Part shown: one piece after another, positions 10,691 to 20,381 of the stretch
Position numbering within the stretch: position 1 is the first letter of the stretch
How the letters are laid out: the number at the start of each line of letters is the position of its first letter
Assembly: GCF_001083805.1 (NCBI RefSeq)
Contig: NZ_JXSK01000005.1
Location: forward strand, 124,001 to 188,000
Direction: 5' to 3'
Origin: Photorhabdus luminescens subsp. luminescens
GTDB lineage: Bacteria > Pseudomonadota > Gammaproteobacteria > Enterobacterales > Enterobacteriaceae
DNA length: 64,000 nucleotides
Position numbers and translations under genes: made by a program
Notes under the pieces: generated by a model
Databases searched by the model: none
What the model was told of the DNA's origin: nothing
The model's input: only the letters and a program-made list of their open reading frames with translations

Positions 10691-10855
10691 ATGTTAGCTC
10701 AGTTACCACACATGGCAATACAACTAGAAACCGACGTTAAGCGTAAGAAATCCCCACGTAAAATGGCTGCTTTTGATATGGAACGTGCAGCAGAACAGGG
10801 TGATAAGGATTTCCAGTATTTTCTTAAAAGCGGAAAGTTGCCAGTTTCTAAGTGA
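10691..10855 (+). CDS. small conserved-looking protein, 54 aa, unknown function
   Basis: An ATG at 10691 follows an excellent AAGGAGGT ribosome-binding site (10679-10686) and is closed by TGA at 10853-10855, with a strong terminator 40 nt further on. This complete unit argues for a real, well-translated gene. The product starts MLAQLPHMAIQLETDVKRKK, is highly charged, and ends in an amphipathic stretch (ERAAEQGDKDFQYFLKSGK). It has no signal peptide, membrane segment, cysteines or leader/core pattern of a modified peptide. A longer frame opens at 10598, but its extra 31 residues lack a start signal. It is divergent from the ketosynthase gene. I do not recognise the family. Confidence 0.7.
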   Translation: MLAQLPHMAIQLETDVKRKKSPRKMAAFDMERAAEQGDKDFQYFLKSGKLPVSK

Positions 10856-10892
10856 GTTCAATTGTCTTACATATATGTTTTTGACTTATTTA

Positions 10893-10923
10893 AACGCCTC
10901 CCTAATTAATTGGGAGGCGCTTT
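10893..10923 (+). terminator. rho-independent terminator after the 54-aa gene
   Basis: A perfect 8-bp GC-rich stem CGCCTCCC / GGGAGGCG (10895-10902, 10912-10919) with a 9-nt loop is followed by a short CTTTA tract. It lies 40 nt after the stop codon. Confidence 0.75.
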
Positions 10924-10994
10924 ACACTAATTATAAAATATGTAGCGATATAATTGATTACCTTGGTCGTGATGCTAAGAGTGAAACAACAGCA

Positions 10995-11468
10995 CTATTC
11001 CACATATTCTATCTCGTTCACGTACCACAACACTTTTCCTGTTGGTGTATGAACGATTGCATTGTCGCCAACTTCTTTTTTCAATAAAGCCCGGGCCATT
11101 GGCGAGTCAATTGATATGTAATCTTTGCGACCAAAAATTTCGTCGTATCCAACAATGCGAAAGCGTTTAATCTCACCTTGATCATTTTCGATCTCTACCC
11201 ATGCTCCAAAGAATACTCGTCCATCTTGTTGGGGGGAATAATCAACACACCGCAATTCTTCCAAGCTCTTGGTTAGATATCGGACTCGGCGATCAATCTC
11301 CCGTAGCCTCTTCTTGTTATATTGATAATCTGCGTTTTCACTCCGGTCACCGAGGCTTGCTGCCCAAGTCACTTTTTTAGTCACTTCTGGGCGCTCTTCA
11401 CGCCAGAGATAATCCAGTTCTTCCTTTAATTTGTTGTAGCCTTCGCGGGTTATCAGTTTAGTTTTCAT
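10995..11468 (-). CDS. greB: transcript cleavage factor GreB
   Basis: This 157-aa protein is the usual GreB length. It has an N-terminal coiled coil (LITREGYNKLKEELDYLWREERPEVTK) with the conserved acidic tip DRSENADYQY near residues 42-51, which enters the RNA polymerase secondary channel. The C-terminal FKBP-like domain contains the family signature in ISIDSPMARALLKKEVGD. GreB stimulates cleavage of backtracked RNA in stalled elongation complexes. It sits beside ompR-envZ, transcribed the opposite way, as in other enterobacteria; its partner tex is displaced by an insertion. Nothing looks broken. Confidence 0.95.
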   Translation of the reverse strand: MKTKLITREGYNKLKEELDYLWREERPEVTKKVTWAASLGDRSENADYQYNKKRLREIDRRVRYLTKSLEELRCVDYSPQQDGRVFFGAWVEIENDQGEIKRFRIVGYDEIFGRKDYISIDSPMARALLKKEVGDNAIVHTPTGKVLWYVNEIEYVE

Positions 11469-12392
11469 TTTATGATGTAGATACCGTAGTTAACCTCATA
11501 AGTGTATAAAACTGCCCATTTTGGTAGATGTCAAATTGAGACTCGGTTTTTAGTCATTAATCAATAAATCCCGGCTGTTTTGCAAGATTAACGCATTAGT
11601 GACATTTGGGGCGTTGTTGGTTGAATAAATTTATCACTGTTGATGGATTGAATCGCTGCGCGGCAAGCCAATACGATACGCTCCCACTGCGGTGAGCACG
11701 GATGTTAAAACGGGAGATAATATGGTTAACAGATGGTTTCGAGTTAGCATTATCGGTAACAAGATTGCTTTACCTGTCTGCTCATTATGATATTTGGCTC
11801 TAATATTTATAATGTTCATCATATAATTTATGGTTCTGTGTACTGAATAGTATGTATGCTGTGAATCTTTCTGGTGATGAAACAGGCTACTAAGGTTTAA
11901 GTGAAGAAAAAACAAGCGAAATTGTTTACTATAGTAAGGAAAGGTGGCGAAAACTCGATCGTTGAGTGATTTTCTTGTCCAAACGTCGGTGAGCTGAACA
12001 TTATCGATCCAGATCCTCGTTAGTCAGGAAAAACTGAAAGCCTTGGCGTAGGTCAGAAGATAATATGCAATAAAAGGCATTTTTCGTTTAGTCTGCCTGA
12101 TGAATTTAATCCGGCTAATAAATGGATTTTTATCGATTTGCCGGTAGTCATGGCGCTAATTGATAGGTTGGCGGATGGCGAAATAACGGTAGAAATTCGA
12201 TAGTTGACAGTGAATTACTGCGTTCTCGTTGTCAGTAATAAACTACTAAATTAATCATTCGAATTAATAACAGTGGAAATAAGTCCTATTAGGAATAGTC
12301 TCAAAATACAGATATCTGGTTTCTATCTTTGGGTTAATCTCTTTCAAAATGATAAATTTATCAAAGCATGTAGTGTTTTTTGGAGTTTGATA
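11469..12392. other. greB-ompR intergenic region with decayed DNA
   Basis: This 924-bp spacer between divergent greB and ompR is far longer than usual. Apart from the remnant at 11973-12203 it holds only short interrupted frames. The ompR promoter should lie in the last 200 bp. Confidence 0.5.
11973..12203 (+). pseudogene. C-terminal fragment of an unidentified protein
   Basis: One frame reads FSCPNVGELNIIDPDPR, a TAG at 12021, then SGKTESLGVGQKIICNKRH and on through LPDEFNPANKWIFIDLPVV to EIR and a natural stop at 12201. The amino-acid make-up looks coding and the stop is in frame, so this appears to be the decayed 3' end of a gene. No start codon is left and I cannot name the family. Confidence 0.4.
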
Positions 12393-13112
12393 ATGCAAGT
12401 AGATAACAAAATCCTTGTGGTGGATGATGACATGCGTTTACGAACGTTGTTAGAGCGTTATCTGACAGAACAAGGTTTTCAGGTACGTAGTGCCGCTAAT
12501 GCGGAGCAGATGGACCGTTTACTGACACGGGAATCTGTTAGCTTAATCGTATTGGATTTAATGTTACCGGGAGAGGACGGGCTGTCTGTTTGCCAAAGGC
12601 TGAGAAACCAAAGTAATCCGGTGCCGATTATTATGGTGACGGCGAGAGGAGAAGAGGTAGATCGTATTGTTGGGTTAGAAATTGGCGCTGATGATTATAT
12701 TCCAAAGCCATTTAATCCCCGTGAGTTATTGGCGCGTATCCGGGCGGTATTACGTCGTCAGGCGAATAAGTTATTGGGCCTGCCGGCTGAGGATGATGCG
12801 ATTATTAATTTTGGTAAGTTTAGCCTCAATTTGAGTACGCGGGAGATGTTTCAGGGAGATGAACATATTCAATTAACCAGTGGAGAATTTGCGGTATTGA
12901 AAGTACTGGTTTCTTATCCTGGTGTGCCGCTGTCTCGTAATAAGCTGATGAATTTAGCGCGTGGCCGGGAATATAGTACGATGAAGCGATCTATTGATGT
13001 CTTGGTTTCACGTCTGCGCCGTGTAATTGAAGAAGATCCTACCCATCCTCGTTATATCCAGACTATCTGGGGTCTGGGTTATGTCTTTGTGCCTGACGGA
13101 ATTCGTGTATGA
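12393..13112 (+). CDS. ompR: osmolarity response regulator OmpR
   Basis: This 239-aa regulator matches the length of enterobacterial OmpR. The receiver domain carries the acidic pocket VVDDD (9-13), the phosphoacceptor Asp55 in VLDLMLPG, and the conserved Lys in IPKPFNPRE near 105. A winged-helix DNA-binding domain follows, with [17 protein letters not shown] and the [12 protein letters not shown] recognition region. A frame opens 120 nt earlier, but ATG at 12393 with a TGGAG site and exact family length is the right start. Phosphorylated OmpR controls porin and other envelope genes. It overlaps envZ by 4 nt (ATGA), so the pair is translationally coupled. Confidence 0.97.
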   Translation: MQVDNKILVVDDDMRLRTLLERYLTEQGFQVRSAANAEQMDRLLTRESVSLIVLDLMLPGEDGLSVCQRLRNQSNPVPIIMVTARGEEVDRIVGLEIGADDYIPKPFNPRELLARIRAVLRRQANKLLGLPAEDDAIINFGKFSLNLSTREMFQGDEHIQLTSGEFAVLKVLVSYPGVPLSRNKLMNLARGREYSTMKRSIDVLVSRLRRVIEEDPTHPRYIQTIWGLGYVFVPDGIRV

Positions 13113-14440
13113 AATTATTGCGATTCTCCCCTCGCAGCACATTTACCCATACTTTATTCCTGATTATGGCTATGCTGTTTATCAGTCTGGTAACCAGCTA
13201 CTTGGTTGTTGTGAATTTCGTTATCATGCCAAGCTTGCAGCAGTTCAATAAGGTATTAGCGTATGAAGTTCGTACCCTAATGGCTGAAAAGTTGAAGCTA
13301 GAGGATGGCTCTTTTCTGGTGATATCGCCGGTAGTTCGCCGGGAGATTTACCAAGAGTTGGGTATTACGCTCTATTCTGAATCTGACGCGGAGATACAAG
13401 GTTTACGTTGGGCCAGACGTTATGATTTCTTGAGTGAGAAGATGAGCGAATACCTTGGCGGCAAGGCTGATCTTCGTCTGGAAATAAACACAGACAGCCC
13501 TATACTTTGGCTTAATTCTTACCTTTCCCCCGATATTTGGGTCAGGGTTCCTCTGACTGAGATCGAACAAAATCAATTCTCTCCTATTTTCCGCTATACA
13601 CTGGCAATTCTATTACTGGTATTCGGTTGTATCTGGCTTTATATCCGTTTTCAGAATCGACCTTTACTGGAAATGGAGTATGCTGCCAGACAAACAGGTA
13701 AAGGTATTATGATGCCCGCGGTGCGGGAAGCGGGTTCTCTGGAAGTTCGTGTAGCCATTCGCGCATTTAACCAAATGTCCGCCGGGATAAAGTTATTGGA
13801 AAGTGACCGGACGATATTAATTGCTGGCGTAAGCCATGATTTGCGTACTCCGCTGACACGTATCCGATTAGCAACAGAAATGATGAGCAAGGAAGATGCT
13901 TATCTGTCTGAATCTATCAATAAAGATATTGAAGAGTGTAACGCGATTATTGAGCAATTCATTGACTATCTCCGTACCGGGCAAGAGATGCCAATGGAAT
14001 TCTGTGAACTGAACGCTATTCTCAAAGAGGTTATTTCCGCCGAAAACGGCTATGAGCAGGATATTGAAAACCATCTGTCTCTTAACCCAATAACCGTTAA
14101 CGCCAATCCGATTTCGATTAAACGGGCATTGGCTAATATGTTGGTTAATGCCAATCGTTATGGTAACGGCTGGATTAAAGTGAGTAGTGGTCAGACAAAT
14201 AAATTTGCCTGGTTTCAGGTAGAAGATAATGGCGCGGGCATTAAGCAGGAAGATTTGCCGCGGTTATTTCAGCCATTCGTTCGTGGCGAAAGAGCGCGTA
14301 GCAGCAGTGGAACAGGGTTAGGTCTGGCGATTGTTCAGCGAATTATTGATGCTCATGATGGGAAAATTGAAATGGGCGCCAGCCCCAGAGGGGGATTATC
14401 TATCCGTGTTTGTATTCCTGTGGTGGAAGATAATTTTTAA
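13109..14440 (+). CDS. envZ: sensor histidine kinase EnvZ
   Basis: At 443 aa this is close to the E. coli length. It has an N-terminal membrane segment (about 15-37), a periplasmic domain, a second membrane segment (about 163-180), HAMP, and the dimerisation domain with the phosphoacceptor His243 in [17 protein letters not shown]. The ATP-binding domain follows (N box [13 protein letters not shown]1 VEDNGAGI, G2 [11 protein letters not shown]). EnvZ sits in the inner membrane, phosphorylates and dephosphorylates OmpR, and responds to osmolarity. ATG at 13109 overlaps the ompR stop. An imperfect CATCTCC/GGAGATG pair 10-50 nt after the stop may form a weak terminator. Confidence 0.97.
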   Translation: MKLLRFSPRSTFTHTLFLIMAMLFISLVTSYLVVVNFVIMPSLQQFNKVLAYEVRTLMAEKLKLEDGSFLVISPVVRREIYQELGITLYSESDAEIQGLRWARRYDFLSEKMSEYLGGKADLRLEINTDSPILWLNSYLSPDIWVRVPLTEIEQNQFSPIFRYTLAILLLVFGCIWLYIRFQNRPLLEMEYAARQTGKGIMMPAVREAGSLEVRVAIRAFNQMSAGIKLLESDRTILIAGVSHDLRTPLTRIRLATEMMSKEDAYLSESINKDIEECNAIIEQFIDYLRTGQEMPMEFCELNAILKEVISAENGYEQDIENHLSLNPITVNANPISIKRALANMLVNANRYGNGWIKVSSGQTNKFAWFQVEDNGAGIKQEDLPRLFQPFVRGERARSSSGTGLGLAIVQRIIDAHDGKIEMGASPRGGLSIRVCIPVVEDNF

Positions 14441-14526
14441 CGGCTTGAGAATCATCTCCTATATTTGATTTTAATGGTGTGTGGAGATGACAGTTTTATG
14501 TCAGTCTCAGGTTAGTGCTTATTGCG

Positions 14527-14566
14527 CTGTCATAAAAATGTCATAATTAAGACATTTTACTGTAAT
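14527..14566 (+). promoter_or_regulatory. tandem Pho boxes of the pst operon
   Basis: Four 7-mers occur at an exact 11-bp period: CTGTCAT (14527), ATGTCAT (14538), AAGACAT (14549) and CTGTAAT (14560), each followed by a 4-nt AT-rich spacer. This is the direct-repeat layout of PhoB binding sites, here two back-to-back Pho boxes about 90 bp before pstS. PhoB activation under phosphate limitation is therefore expected. Confidence 0.85.
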
Positions 14567-14655
14567 TAAATTAACCTATTTTCCCTCCTGCACCTTTTTT
14601 GAATTTGACGAATACATTTACTTTATTGATTCTCAATATCCCATTAGGAGGGATT

Positions 14656-15696
14656 ATGAAACTGATGCGTACCACCGTAGCCAGCATAATGGCAGCGACG
14701 TTTTCTTTGACAACCTTGTCTGTATTTGCTGCCACTAGCTTAACCGGGGCAGGTGCGACATTTCCCGCGCCGGTGTATGCCAAGTGGGCGGATTCTTATC
14801 AAAAAGAGACAGGTAATAAAGTCAATTATCAAGGCATCGGTTCTTCCGGCGGCGTAAAACAAATTCTGGCGAATACCGTTGATTTCGGCGCTTCCGATGC
14901 CCCTTTATCCGATGAAAAGTTAGTTGCTGATGGTTTGTTTCAGTTCCCGACAGTCATCGGCGGGGTAGTATTGGCGGTTAATATTCCGGGGATTAAAGCC
15001 GGTGAATTGACACTGGATGGTAAAATTTTAGGCGATATTTATTTAGGTAAAGTGAGAAAGTGGAATGATCCCGCGATTACTCAATTGAATCCGGGCGTCA
15101 AACTGCCGGATCAAGATATTGCTGTGATACGTCGTGCTGACGGTTCCGGTACCTCCTTTGTGTTTACTAGCTACCTCTCTAAAGTGAGTAAAGAGTGGCA
15201 AGAAAAAGTTGGCGCAGGTTCCACCGTAAGCTGGCCTATTGGTTTAGGCGGTAAAGGTAATGATGGGGTTGCCGCATTTGTTCAGCGTCTGACAGGTTCC
15301 ATTGGTTATGTTGAATATGCTTACGCGAAACAGAATCATCTGGCTTATACCAAACTGGTATCTGCTAACGGCAACGTGGTTAGCCCGACAGGAGAGAGTT
15401 TCAGTGCCGCAGCGAAGAAAGCGGAATGGCATAAAACATTTGCTCAGGATTTGACGAACCAACAAGGCGCAAATGCGTGGCCGATGACCTCCACCACATT
15501 TGTTCTGGTTCATAAACAGCAAAAAGATGCCGTGAAAGGGGCAGAAGTATTGAAATTCTTTGACTGGGCTTATGAGAAAGGCAGTAAACAGGCAAACGAT
15601 CTGGATTATGCAACCTTGCCCAAAGAGGTGATTGAGCAAGTTCGTGCAGCCTGGAAAACTCAGATAAAAGATAGCAATGGCAAGGCCCTGTATTAA
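14656..15696 (+). CDS. pstS: phosphate ABC transporter, periplasmic binding protein PstS
   Basis: This 346-aa protein (same length as E. coli PstS) starts with a signal peptide, [20 protein letters not shown], with likely cleavage after SVFA. The mature part has the phosphate-binding landmarks [30 protein letters not shown] and [12 protein letters not shown]. It delivers phosphate to the PstCA permease. The frame opens 57 nt earlier, but ATG at 14656 has an AGGAGGG site and gives the signal peptide directly. It is the first gene of pstSCAB-phoU behind the Pho boxes. Confidence 0.97.
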   Translation: MKLMRTTVASIMAATFSLTTLSVFAATSLTGAGATFPAPVYAKWADSYQKETGNKVNYQGIGSSGGVKQILANTVDFGASDAPLSDEKLVADGLFQFPTVIGGVVLAVNIPGIKAGELTLDGKILGDIYLGKVRKWNDPAITQLNPGVKLPDQDIAVIRRADGSGTSFVFTSYLSKVSKEWQEKVGAGSTVSWPIGLGGKGNDGVAAFVQRLTGSIGYVEYAYAKQNHLAYTKLVSANGNVVSPTGESFSAAAKKAEWHKTFAQDLTNQQGANAWPMTSTTFVLVHKQQKDAVKGAEVLKFFDWAYEKGSKQANDLDYATLPKEVIEQVRAAWKTQIKDSNGKALY

Positions 15697-15746
15697 GTCG
15701 TGTTGATAGTGATTTTAAATATCGATTAAATTTGTCGTTTTAATTT

Positions 15747-15768
15747 CTCCCTCCATTTTAGGGGGGAG
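15747..15768 (+). terminator. pstS-pstC intercistronic hairpin
   Basis: Stem CTCCCTCC / GGGGGGAG (one T-G pair, 6-nt loop) lies between pstS and pstC. Such structures can stabilise the binding-protein mRNA and lower permease expression. Its 3' arm is also the only good Shine-Dalgarno for an ATG at 15779, so it may occlude pstC translation. Confidence 0.55.
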
Positions 15769-15793
15769 TTAACCCCGAATGAGAATAAGCTCT

Positions 15794-16750
15794 ATGGCCG
15801 AACAAAAAACGGCAATGAAAGCACCCAGTAAAAATGGCGATATTATTTTCGGCGCACTGGTCAGACTAGCTGCGCTGATAACTTTATTTTTGTTAGGAGG
15901 CATCATTATCTCGCTGATTATTGCCTCCTGGCCGAGTATTCAGCAGTTCGGCATCTCTTTTCTTTGGCAGAAAGCGTGGGATGCCCCGGCAGAGCAATTT
16001 GGCGCTTTGATACCGATTTACGGTACGTTGGTGACTTCGCTGATTGCGTTGATTATCGCAGTGCCTGTCAGTTTTGGGATAGCCCTGTTCCTAACGGAAC
16101 TCGCGCCTAACTGGCTGAAACGTCCGCTCGGTATCGCCATTGAGTTATTGGCTGCTATCCCAAGTATTGTATATGGCATGTGGGGGTTGTTTGTTTTTGC
16201 GCCGTTATTTGCCGCCTATTTCCAGCAGCCTGTCGGCAATCTGCTCGCCAGTATGCCGATTGTGGGCGAATTGTTCTCCGGCCCTGCCTTTGGTATCGGT
16301 ATTCTGGCAGCGGGCGTCATTCTCGCTATCATGATTATTCCTTATATCGCCTCGGTTATGCGTGATGTTTTCGAACAAACGCCGGTGATGATGAAAGAAT
16401 CCGCTTATGGTATCGGCTGTACTACTTGGGAAGTTATCTGGCACATCGTGTTGCCTTACACCCGAAACGGGGTGATTGGTGGTGTCATGTTGGGCCTTGG
16501 TCGTGCGTTGGGGGAAACAATGGCGGTGACTTTTATCATCGGTAATACCTACCAGCTCGACAGTTTTTCACTGTTTATGCCCGGTAACAGCATCACTTCC
16601 GCGCTGGCGAACGAATTCGCGGAAGCGGAATCTGGCTTGCATACCGCATCATTGATGGAGCTTGGCCTGATTCTATTTGTGATCACTTTCATTGTGCTGG
16701 CGCTATCAAAATTGATGATTATGCGTCTGGCGAAGAATGAGGGGCGTTGA
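15794..16750 (+). CDS. pstC: phosphate ABC transporter permease PstC
   Basis: This inner-membrane permease of about 318 aa has around six membrane segments and the binding-protein-dependent permease signature (EAA loop) in [21 protein letters not shown], which contacts PstB. It pairs with PstA as the phosphate channel. The start is uncertain: similarity to E. coli PstC begins at the ATG at 15794 ([16 protein letters not shown]), but an in-frame ATG at 15779 follows a GGGGGGAG site 10 nt away. Either gives near-normal length. It ends 1 nt before the pstA ATG. Confidence 0.95.
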   Translation: MAEQKTAMKAPSKNGDIIFGALVRLAALITLFLLGGIIISLIIASWPSIQQFGISFLWQKAWDAPAEQFGALIPIYGTLVTSLIALIIAVPVSFGIALFLTELAPNWLKRPLGIAIELLAAIPSIVYGMWGLFVFAPLFAAYFQQPVGNLLASMPIVGELFSGPAFGIGILAAGVILAIMIIPYIASVMRDVFEQTPVMMKESAYGIGCTTWEVIWHIVLPYTRNGVIGGVMLGLGRALGETMAVTFIIGNTYQLDSFSLFMPGNSITSALANEFAEAESGLHTASLMELGLILFVITFIVLALSKLMIMRLAKNEGR

Positions 16751-16751
16751 T

Positions 16752-17636
16752 ATGGCAACCATAGACAGACAAAAGCCTATTGATGCCGATGCACGTAGCC
16801 GTAAACAGGCATGGCGCCGTCAAAAAAATCGCTTCGCTCTGCTGTTATCAATGGCGACCATGCTGTTTGGCTTGTTTTGGTTGGTGTGGATTCTGTTTTC
16901 CACCATCACCAAAGGTTTCGACGGCATGTCATTGGCGCTGTTCACCGAGATGACGCCACCGCCAAATACGGAAGGCGGCGGCTTGGCAAATGCTATTGTC
17001 GGCAGTGGATTACTGATCTTGTGGGCGACAGTTATCGGTACGCCGCTGGGGATCATGGCGGGTATCTATTTGGCGGAATATGGTCGCCGTTCATGGCTGG
17101 CAGAGGTGATCCGCTTTATAAACGATATTTTGCTGTCAGCCCCTTCTATTGTTGTCGGCTTGTTTGTTTACACTGTCGTTGTAACGAAAATGCAGCACTT
17201 TTCTGGTTGGGCAGGGGTGATTGCCTTGGCATTGTTACAAGTGCCGATTGTGATCAGAACCACGGAAAACATGTTGAAACTGGTTCCTGATAGCCTGCGC
17301 GAAGCCGCTTATGCTTTAGGCACACCGAAGTGGAAGATGATCTCAGCCATTACGCTGAAAGCATCGGTATCCGGCATCATCACTGGTGTACTGCTGGCGA
17401 TTGCCCGCATTGCCGGAGAGACGGCGCCGTTGCTGTTCACCTCGCTTTCCAATCAGTTCTGGAGTACCGATCTGAGTCAGCCAATTGCTAACTTACCGGT
17501 CACCATCTTTAAATTTGCCATGAGTCCATTCTCTGAATGGCAGCAACTGGCGTGGGCCGGCGTATTATTGATAACCCTATGTGTATTGCTGATTAACATT
17601 GTGGCGCGTGTGCTGTTTGCCAAGAAAAAGCACTGA
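16752..17636 (+). CDS. pstA: phosphate ABC transporter permease PstA
   Basis: This 294-aa second permease subunit has about six membrane segments, the conserved [20 protein letters not shown] stretch and an EAA loop ([21 protein letters not shown]) for the ATPase. The ATG at 16752 starts 1 nt after the pstC stop. An in-frame upstream ATG at 16737 would lie inside pstC and is less likely. It acts with PstC in the inner membrane. Confidence 0.95.
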   Translation: MATIDRQKPIDADARSRKQAWRRQKNRFALLLSMATMLFGLFWLVWILFSTITKGFDGMSLALFTEMTPPPNTEGGGLANAIVGSGLLILWATVIGTPLGIMAGIYLAEYGRRSWLAEVIRFINDILLSAPSIVVGLFVYTVVVTKMQHFSGWAGVIALALLQVPIVIRTTENMLKLVPDSLREAAYALGTPKWKMISAITLKASVSGIITGVLLAIARIAGETAPLLFTSLSNQFWSTDLSQPIANLPVTIFKFAMSPFSEWQQLAWAGVLLITLCVLLINIVARVLFAKKKH

Positions 17637-17662
17637 CTGATATTTTCAACAGAGAGAAGTAA

Positions 17663-18439
17663 ATGAGCATAGTTAATGATATCGCTAGCAGCAAAATTCA
17701 GGTCCACAATCTGAACTTTTACTATGGCAAATTTCACGCGCTGAAAAACATAACGTTGAATATTGCAAAGAATAAAGTCACCGCTTTTATCGGTCCGTCG
17801 GGTTGCGGTAAGTCTACGTTGTTACGAACTTTCAACAAAATGTATGAACTGTATGGCGAACAGCGGGCGGAAGGCGAAATTTTGCTGGATGGCAATAATA
17901 TCTTGATGGATAAACAAGATGTGGCGCTGTTACGGGCCAAAGTGGGCATGGTATTCCAGAAACCGACGCCATTTCCGATGTCTATTTACGACAATATCGC
18001 GTTTGGTGTCCGTCTGTTTGAAAAACTCTCCAGAGCGGAAATGGATGAGCGTGTCCAGTGGGCTTTGACGAAAGCGGCATTGTGGACTGAAACCCGGGAT
18101 AAACTGCATCAGAGCGGATACAGCCTGTCTGGCGGGCAACAGCAACGTTTGTGTATTGCCCGCGGCATTGCGATCCGTCCAGAAGTTTTACTGTTGGATG
18201 AACCTTGCTCAGCTCTTGACCCGATTTCTACTGGTCGTATTGAAGAGTTGATCAGCGAATTGAAATCTGAATATACCGTGGTGATTGTGACTCATAATAT
18301 GCAACAGGCCGCGCGTTGTTCAGATCACACTGCGTTTATGTACCTTGGTGAATTAATTGAATTCAGTGATACAGACACATTGTTTACCACACCAAAAATG
18401 AAACAAACGGAAGACTATATTACTGGTCGTTATGGTTGA
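17663..18439 (+). CDS. pstB: phosphate ABC transporter ATPase PstB
   Basis: This 258-aa ABC ATPase has Walker [11 protein letters not shown]-loop [13 protein letters not shown], signature [14 protein letters not shown], Walker [12 protein letters not shown] and switch His in VTHN. The [10 protein letters not shown] and PCSALDP sequences are typical of PstB. It energises phosphate uptake through PstCA and, with PhoU, signals phosphate status to PhoR. It begins 26 nt after pstA, with a GAGAGAAG leader, and ends 13 nt before phoU. Confidence 0.97.
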   Translation: MSIVNDIASSKIQVHNLNFYYGKFHALKNITLNIAKNKVTAFIGPSGCGKSTLLRTFNKMYELYGEQRAEGEILLDGNNILMDKQDVALLRAKVGMVFQKPTPFPMSIYDNIAFGVRLFEKLSRAEMDERVQWALTKAALWTETRDKLHQSGYSLSGGQQQRLCIARGIAIRPEVLLLDEPCSALDPISTGRIEELISELKSEYTVVIVTHNMQQAARCSDHTAFMYLGELIEFSDTDTLFTTPKMKQTEDYITGRYG

Positions 18440-18452
18440 TACGGGGCGTAAC

Positions 18453-19172
18453 ATGGACAATCTGAATCTCAGTAAACATATTTCTGGTCAGTTTAACGCT
18501 GAACTGGCACATGTTCGTACTGAACTGATGGCAATGGGTGGGCTGGTGGAAGAGCAACTCACCAAAGCCATTACCGCAATGCATAATCAGGATGCCGCAT
18601 TGGCGCGTGAAGTGATTGAGGATGACCATAAGGTCAATATGATGGAAGTGGCTATTGATGAAGCGTGTGTTCGCATTATTGCTAAGCGCCAACCAACGGC
18701 CAGTGATCTGCGACTGATTATGTCGATTTCAAAAACCATTGCTGAACTGGAAAGAATTGGCGATGTGGCGAATAAAATTTGCCAAACGGCACTTGAGAAA
18801 TTCTCACATCAGCATCAACCCCTGTTGGTTAGTTTGGAATCCCTTGGCCGTCATACCATCCAGATGCTGCATGATGTTTTAGATGCTTTTGCCCGCATGG
18901 ATCTGGAAGAAGCGATTCGTATCTATCATGAAGATAAAAAGGTGGATAAAGAGTATGAAGGCGTAGTCCGCCAGCTTATGACTTATATGATGGAAGATCC
19001 TCGAACCATCCCCAGTGTCCTGACCGTCCTGCTTTGCGCCCGTTCTATTGAACGCATTGGCGATCGTTGTCAAAACATCTGTGAATTCATTTTTTACTAC
19101 GTTAAAGGGCAGGATTTCCGGCATGTAGGTGGTGATGAATTGGAAAAACTGTTGACGAAAGATAACGAGTAG
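18453..19172 (+). CDS. phoU: phosphate signalling protein PhoU
   Basis: This 239-aa all-helical protein has two PhoU repeats, each with a metal-binding E/DxxxD-type motif ([12 protein letters not shown] near 96 and [12 protein letters not shown] near 200). It matches E. coli PhoU closely in length and start ([20 protein letters not shown]). PhoU is the negative regulator that links the Pst transporter to the PhoR kinase and keeps the Pho regulon off in excess phosphate. The frame opens seven codons earlier inside pstB, but the family start is ATG at 18453. It is the last gene of the operon and is followed by a strong terminator. Confidence 0.96.
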   Translation: MDNLNLSKHISGQFNAELAHVRTELMAMGGLVEEQLTKAITAMHNQDAALAREVIEDDHKVNMMEVAIDEACVRIIAKRQPTASDLRLIMSISKTIAELERIGDVANKICQTALEKFSHQHQPLLVSLESLGRHTIQMLHDVLDAFARMDLEEAIRIYHEDKKVDKEYEGVVRQLMTYMMEDPRTIPSVLTVLLCARSIERIGDRCQNICEFIFYYVKGQDFRHVGGDELEKLLTKDNE

Positions 19173-19199
19173 CTCACTGACCACTTGGTCAATAATCTG

Positions 19200-19229
19200 A
19201 ATGCTGGTATTTTTGCCGGCATTTTTTTT
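19200..19229 (+). terminator. rho-independent terminator of pstSCAB-phoU
   Basis: The stem AATGCTGG / CCGGCATT (19200-19207 with 19216-19223, one T-G pair, 8-nt loop) runs into eight consecutive Ts (19222-19229), 28 nt after the phoU stop. Confidence 0.9.
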
Positions 19230-19235
19230 GCCTTA

Positions 19236-19362
19236 TATACCCTATGGATTTCAAGATGCATCGCGACGGCAAGGGAACGAATCCCCGGGAGCATAGATAA
19301 CTATGTGACCGGGGTGAGTGAGTGCAGCCAACAAAGAGGCAACTTGAAAGATAACGGGTATA
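19236..19362. repeat. ERIC (intergenic repeat unit), 127 bp
   Basis: The element runs from TATACCC to GGGTATA, exactly 127 bp, the classical full ERIC length. Inside are GAATCCCCGGGAGC and GTGACCGGGGTGAGTGAG, matching the regions used for the ERIC1R and ERIC2 primers. It is imperfectly palindromic and lies just past the pst terminator, between two operons. Confidence 0.9.
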
Positions 19363-19465
19363 ATTGCCGATAGTTATAAACATAGTTATTTATATTATTT
19401 CATGCACTATAGTGAAATTGATAGCTTGTGATTAATAAAGAATTAATTATTGTCAGGAGAGTTTA

Positions 19466-20302
19466 ATGAAATCTCGCGTTCTTATTACGGCGTTATTGGC
19501 CGGGTTAACACTGGTTACGGGTGCTGCGAAGGCGGATAAGCTGGATGATATTAAAAAAGCCGGTGCAGTGCGGATCGCTGTTTTCGACAGTAATCCACCG
19601 TTTGGTTTTATTGATCCGCAAACCAAAAAACTGGCGGGTTATGATGTAGATATCGCCAACGCGATTGCAAATGACTTGGGTGTTAAATTAGAGCTGCGTC
19701 CGACTAACCCGGCAAACCGTTTACCGCTGTTGGCATCAAAGAAAGTTGACTTGATTGCCGCCAACTTTACCGTCACTAATGAGCGTGCTAAACAGGTTGA
19801 TTTTTCAATCCCTTACTTTGCCACTGGGCAAAAATTCATTGCCCGTAAAGGTGTTTTGAAATCGCCCGAAGACATTAAAAACTTACGTATTGGTGCTGAT
19901 AAAGGAACCGTACAGGAAATTACACTGCGCGAGCATTATCCGACAGCCAAAGTAATCTCTTATGACGACACGCCTCTGGCCTTTGCTGCGCTACGTAACG
20001 GTAATGTGCAAGCCATCACGCAGGATGATGCCAAGTTAGTCGGTCTATTGGCTAATGTACCGGAAGCCCAAAAAGCTGAATTTGAGATCTCTCCTTTTAG
20101 CATCACCCGTGAATATCAGGCAGTGGCTGCGGCGAAAGGGCAGGAGCGCTTGGTTGAGGCGGTAAACCAAACTTTGCTGAAACTGGAGAAAGAGGGTGAA
20201 GCAGCGGAAATTTATAACCGCTGGTTTGGCCCGGAAACCAAGTCCGCCCAACCGCGAGGTGACTTTAAATTTGCGCCTTTGGAGCAGCAAACAGAGTCCT
20301 AA
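19466..20302 (+). CDS. polar amino-acid ABC transporter substrate-binding protein
   Basis: This 278-aa protein has a signal peptide (MKSRVLITALLAGLTLVTGA, cleaved before DKLDDIKK) and the class 3 solute-binding (SBP_bac_3) fold. The family signature is GYDVDIANAIANDLGVKLEL, and an amino-acid-contacting stretch reads FTVTNERAKQVDFSIPYF. It binds a polar amino acid in the periplasm; the exact ligand is not evident. ATG at 19466 has a CAGGAGAG site. A stem-loop separates it from the two permease genes, a usual arrangement that keeps the binding protein in excess. No ATPase gene follows. Confidence 0.9.
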   Translation: MKSRVLITALLAGLTLVTGAAKADKLDDIKKAGAVRIAVFDSNPPFGFIDPQTKKLAGYDVDIANAIANDLGVKLELRPTNPANRLPLLASKKVDLIAANFTVTNERAKQVDFSIPYFATGQKFIARKGVLKSPEDIKNLRIGADKGTVQEITLREHYPTAKVISYDDTPLAFAALRNGNVQAITQDDAKLVGLLANVPEAQKAEFEISPFSITREYQAVAAAKGQERLVEAVNQTLLKLEKEGEAAEIYNRWFGPETKSAQPRGDFKFAPLEQQTES

Positions 20303-20325
20303 TAAGTGATAAACCCTTGGTAATT

Positions 20326-20352
20326 AGCCTCGCCTGTTGTTGCGGGGCTTTG
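20326..20352 (+). terminator. hairpin between binding protein and permeases
   Basis: Stem AGCCTCGC / GCGGGGCT (20326-20333 with 20342-20349, one T-G pair) is followed by TTTGTC. It is probably an attenuator or mRNA-stabilising structure in the operon rather than a complete stop. Confidence 0.65.
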
Positions 20353-20381
20353 TCATTGATAATACCTGGTAATCGTAAGAT

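Noticed and set aside
10691-10855. Possible ribosomally made, modified peptide precursor (for example darobactin-like)
   Set aside because: No aromatic/Lys core of that type, no double-glycine or other leader-core boundary, and no radical SAM or other modifying enzyme nearby; the neighbour is a ketosynthase.
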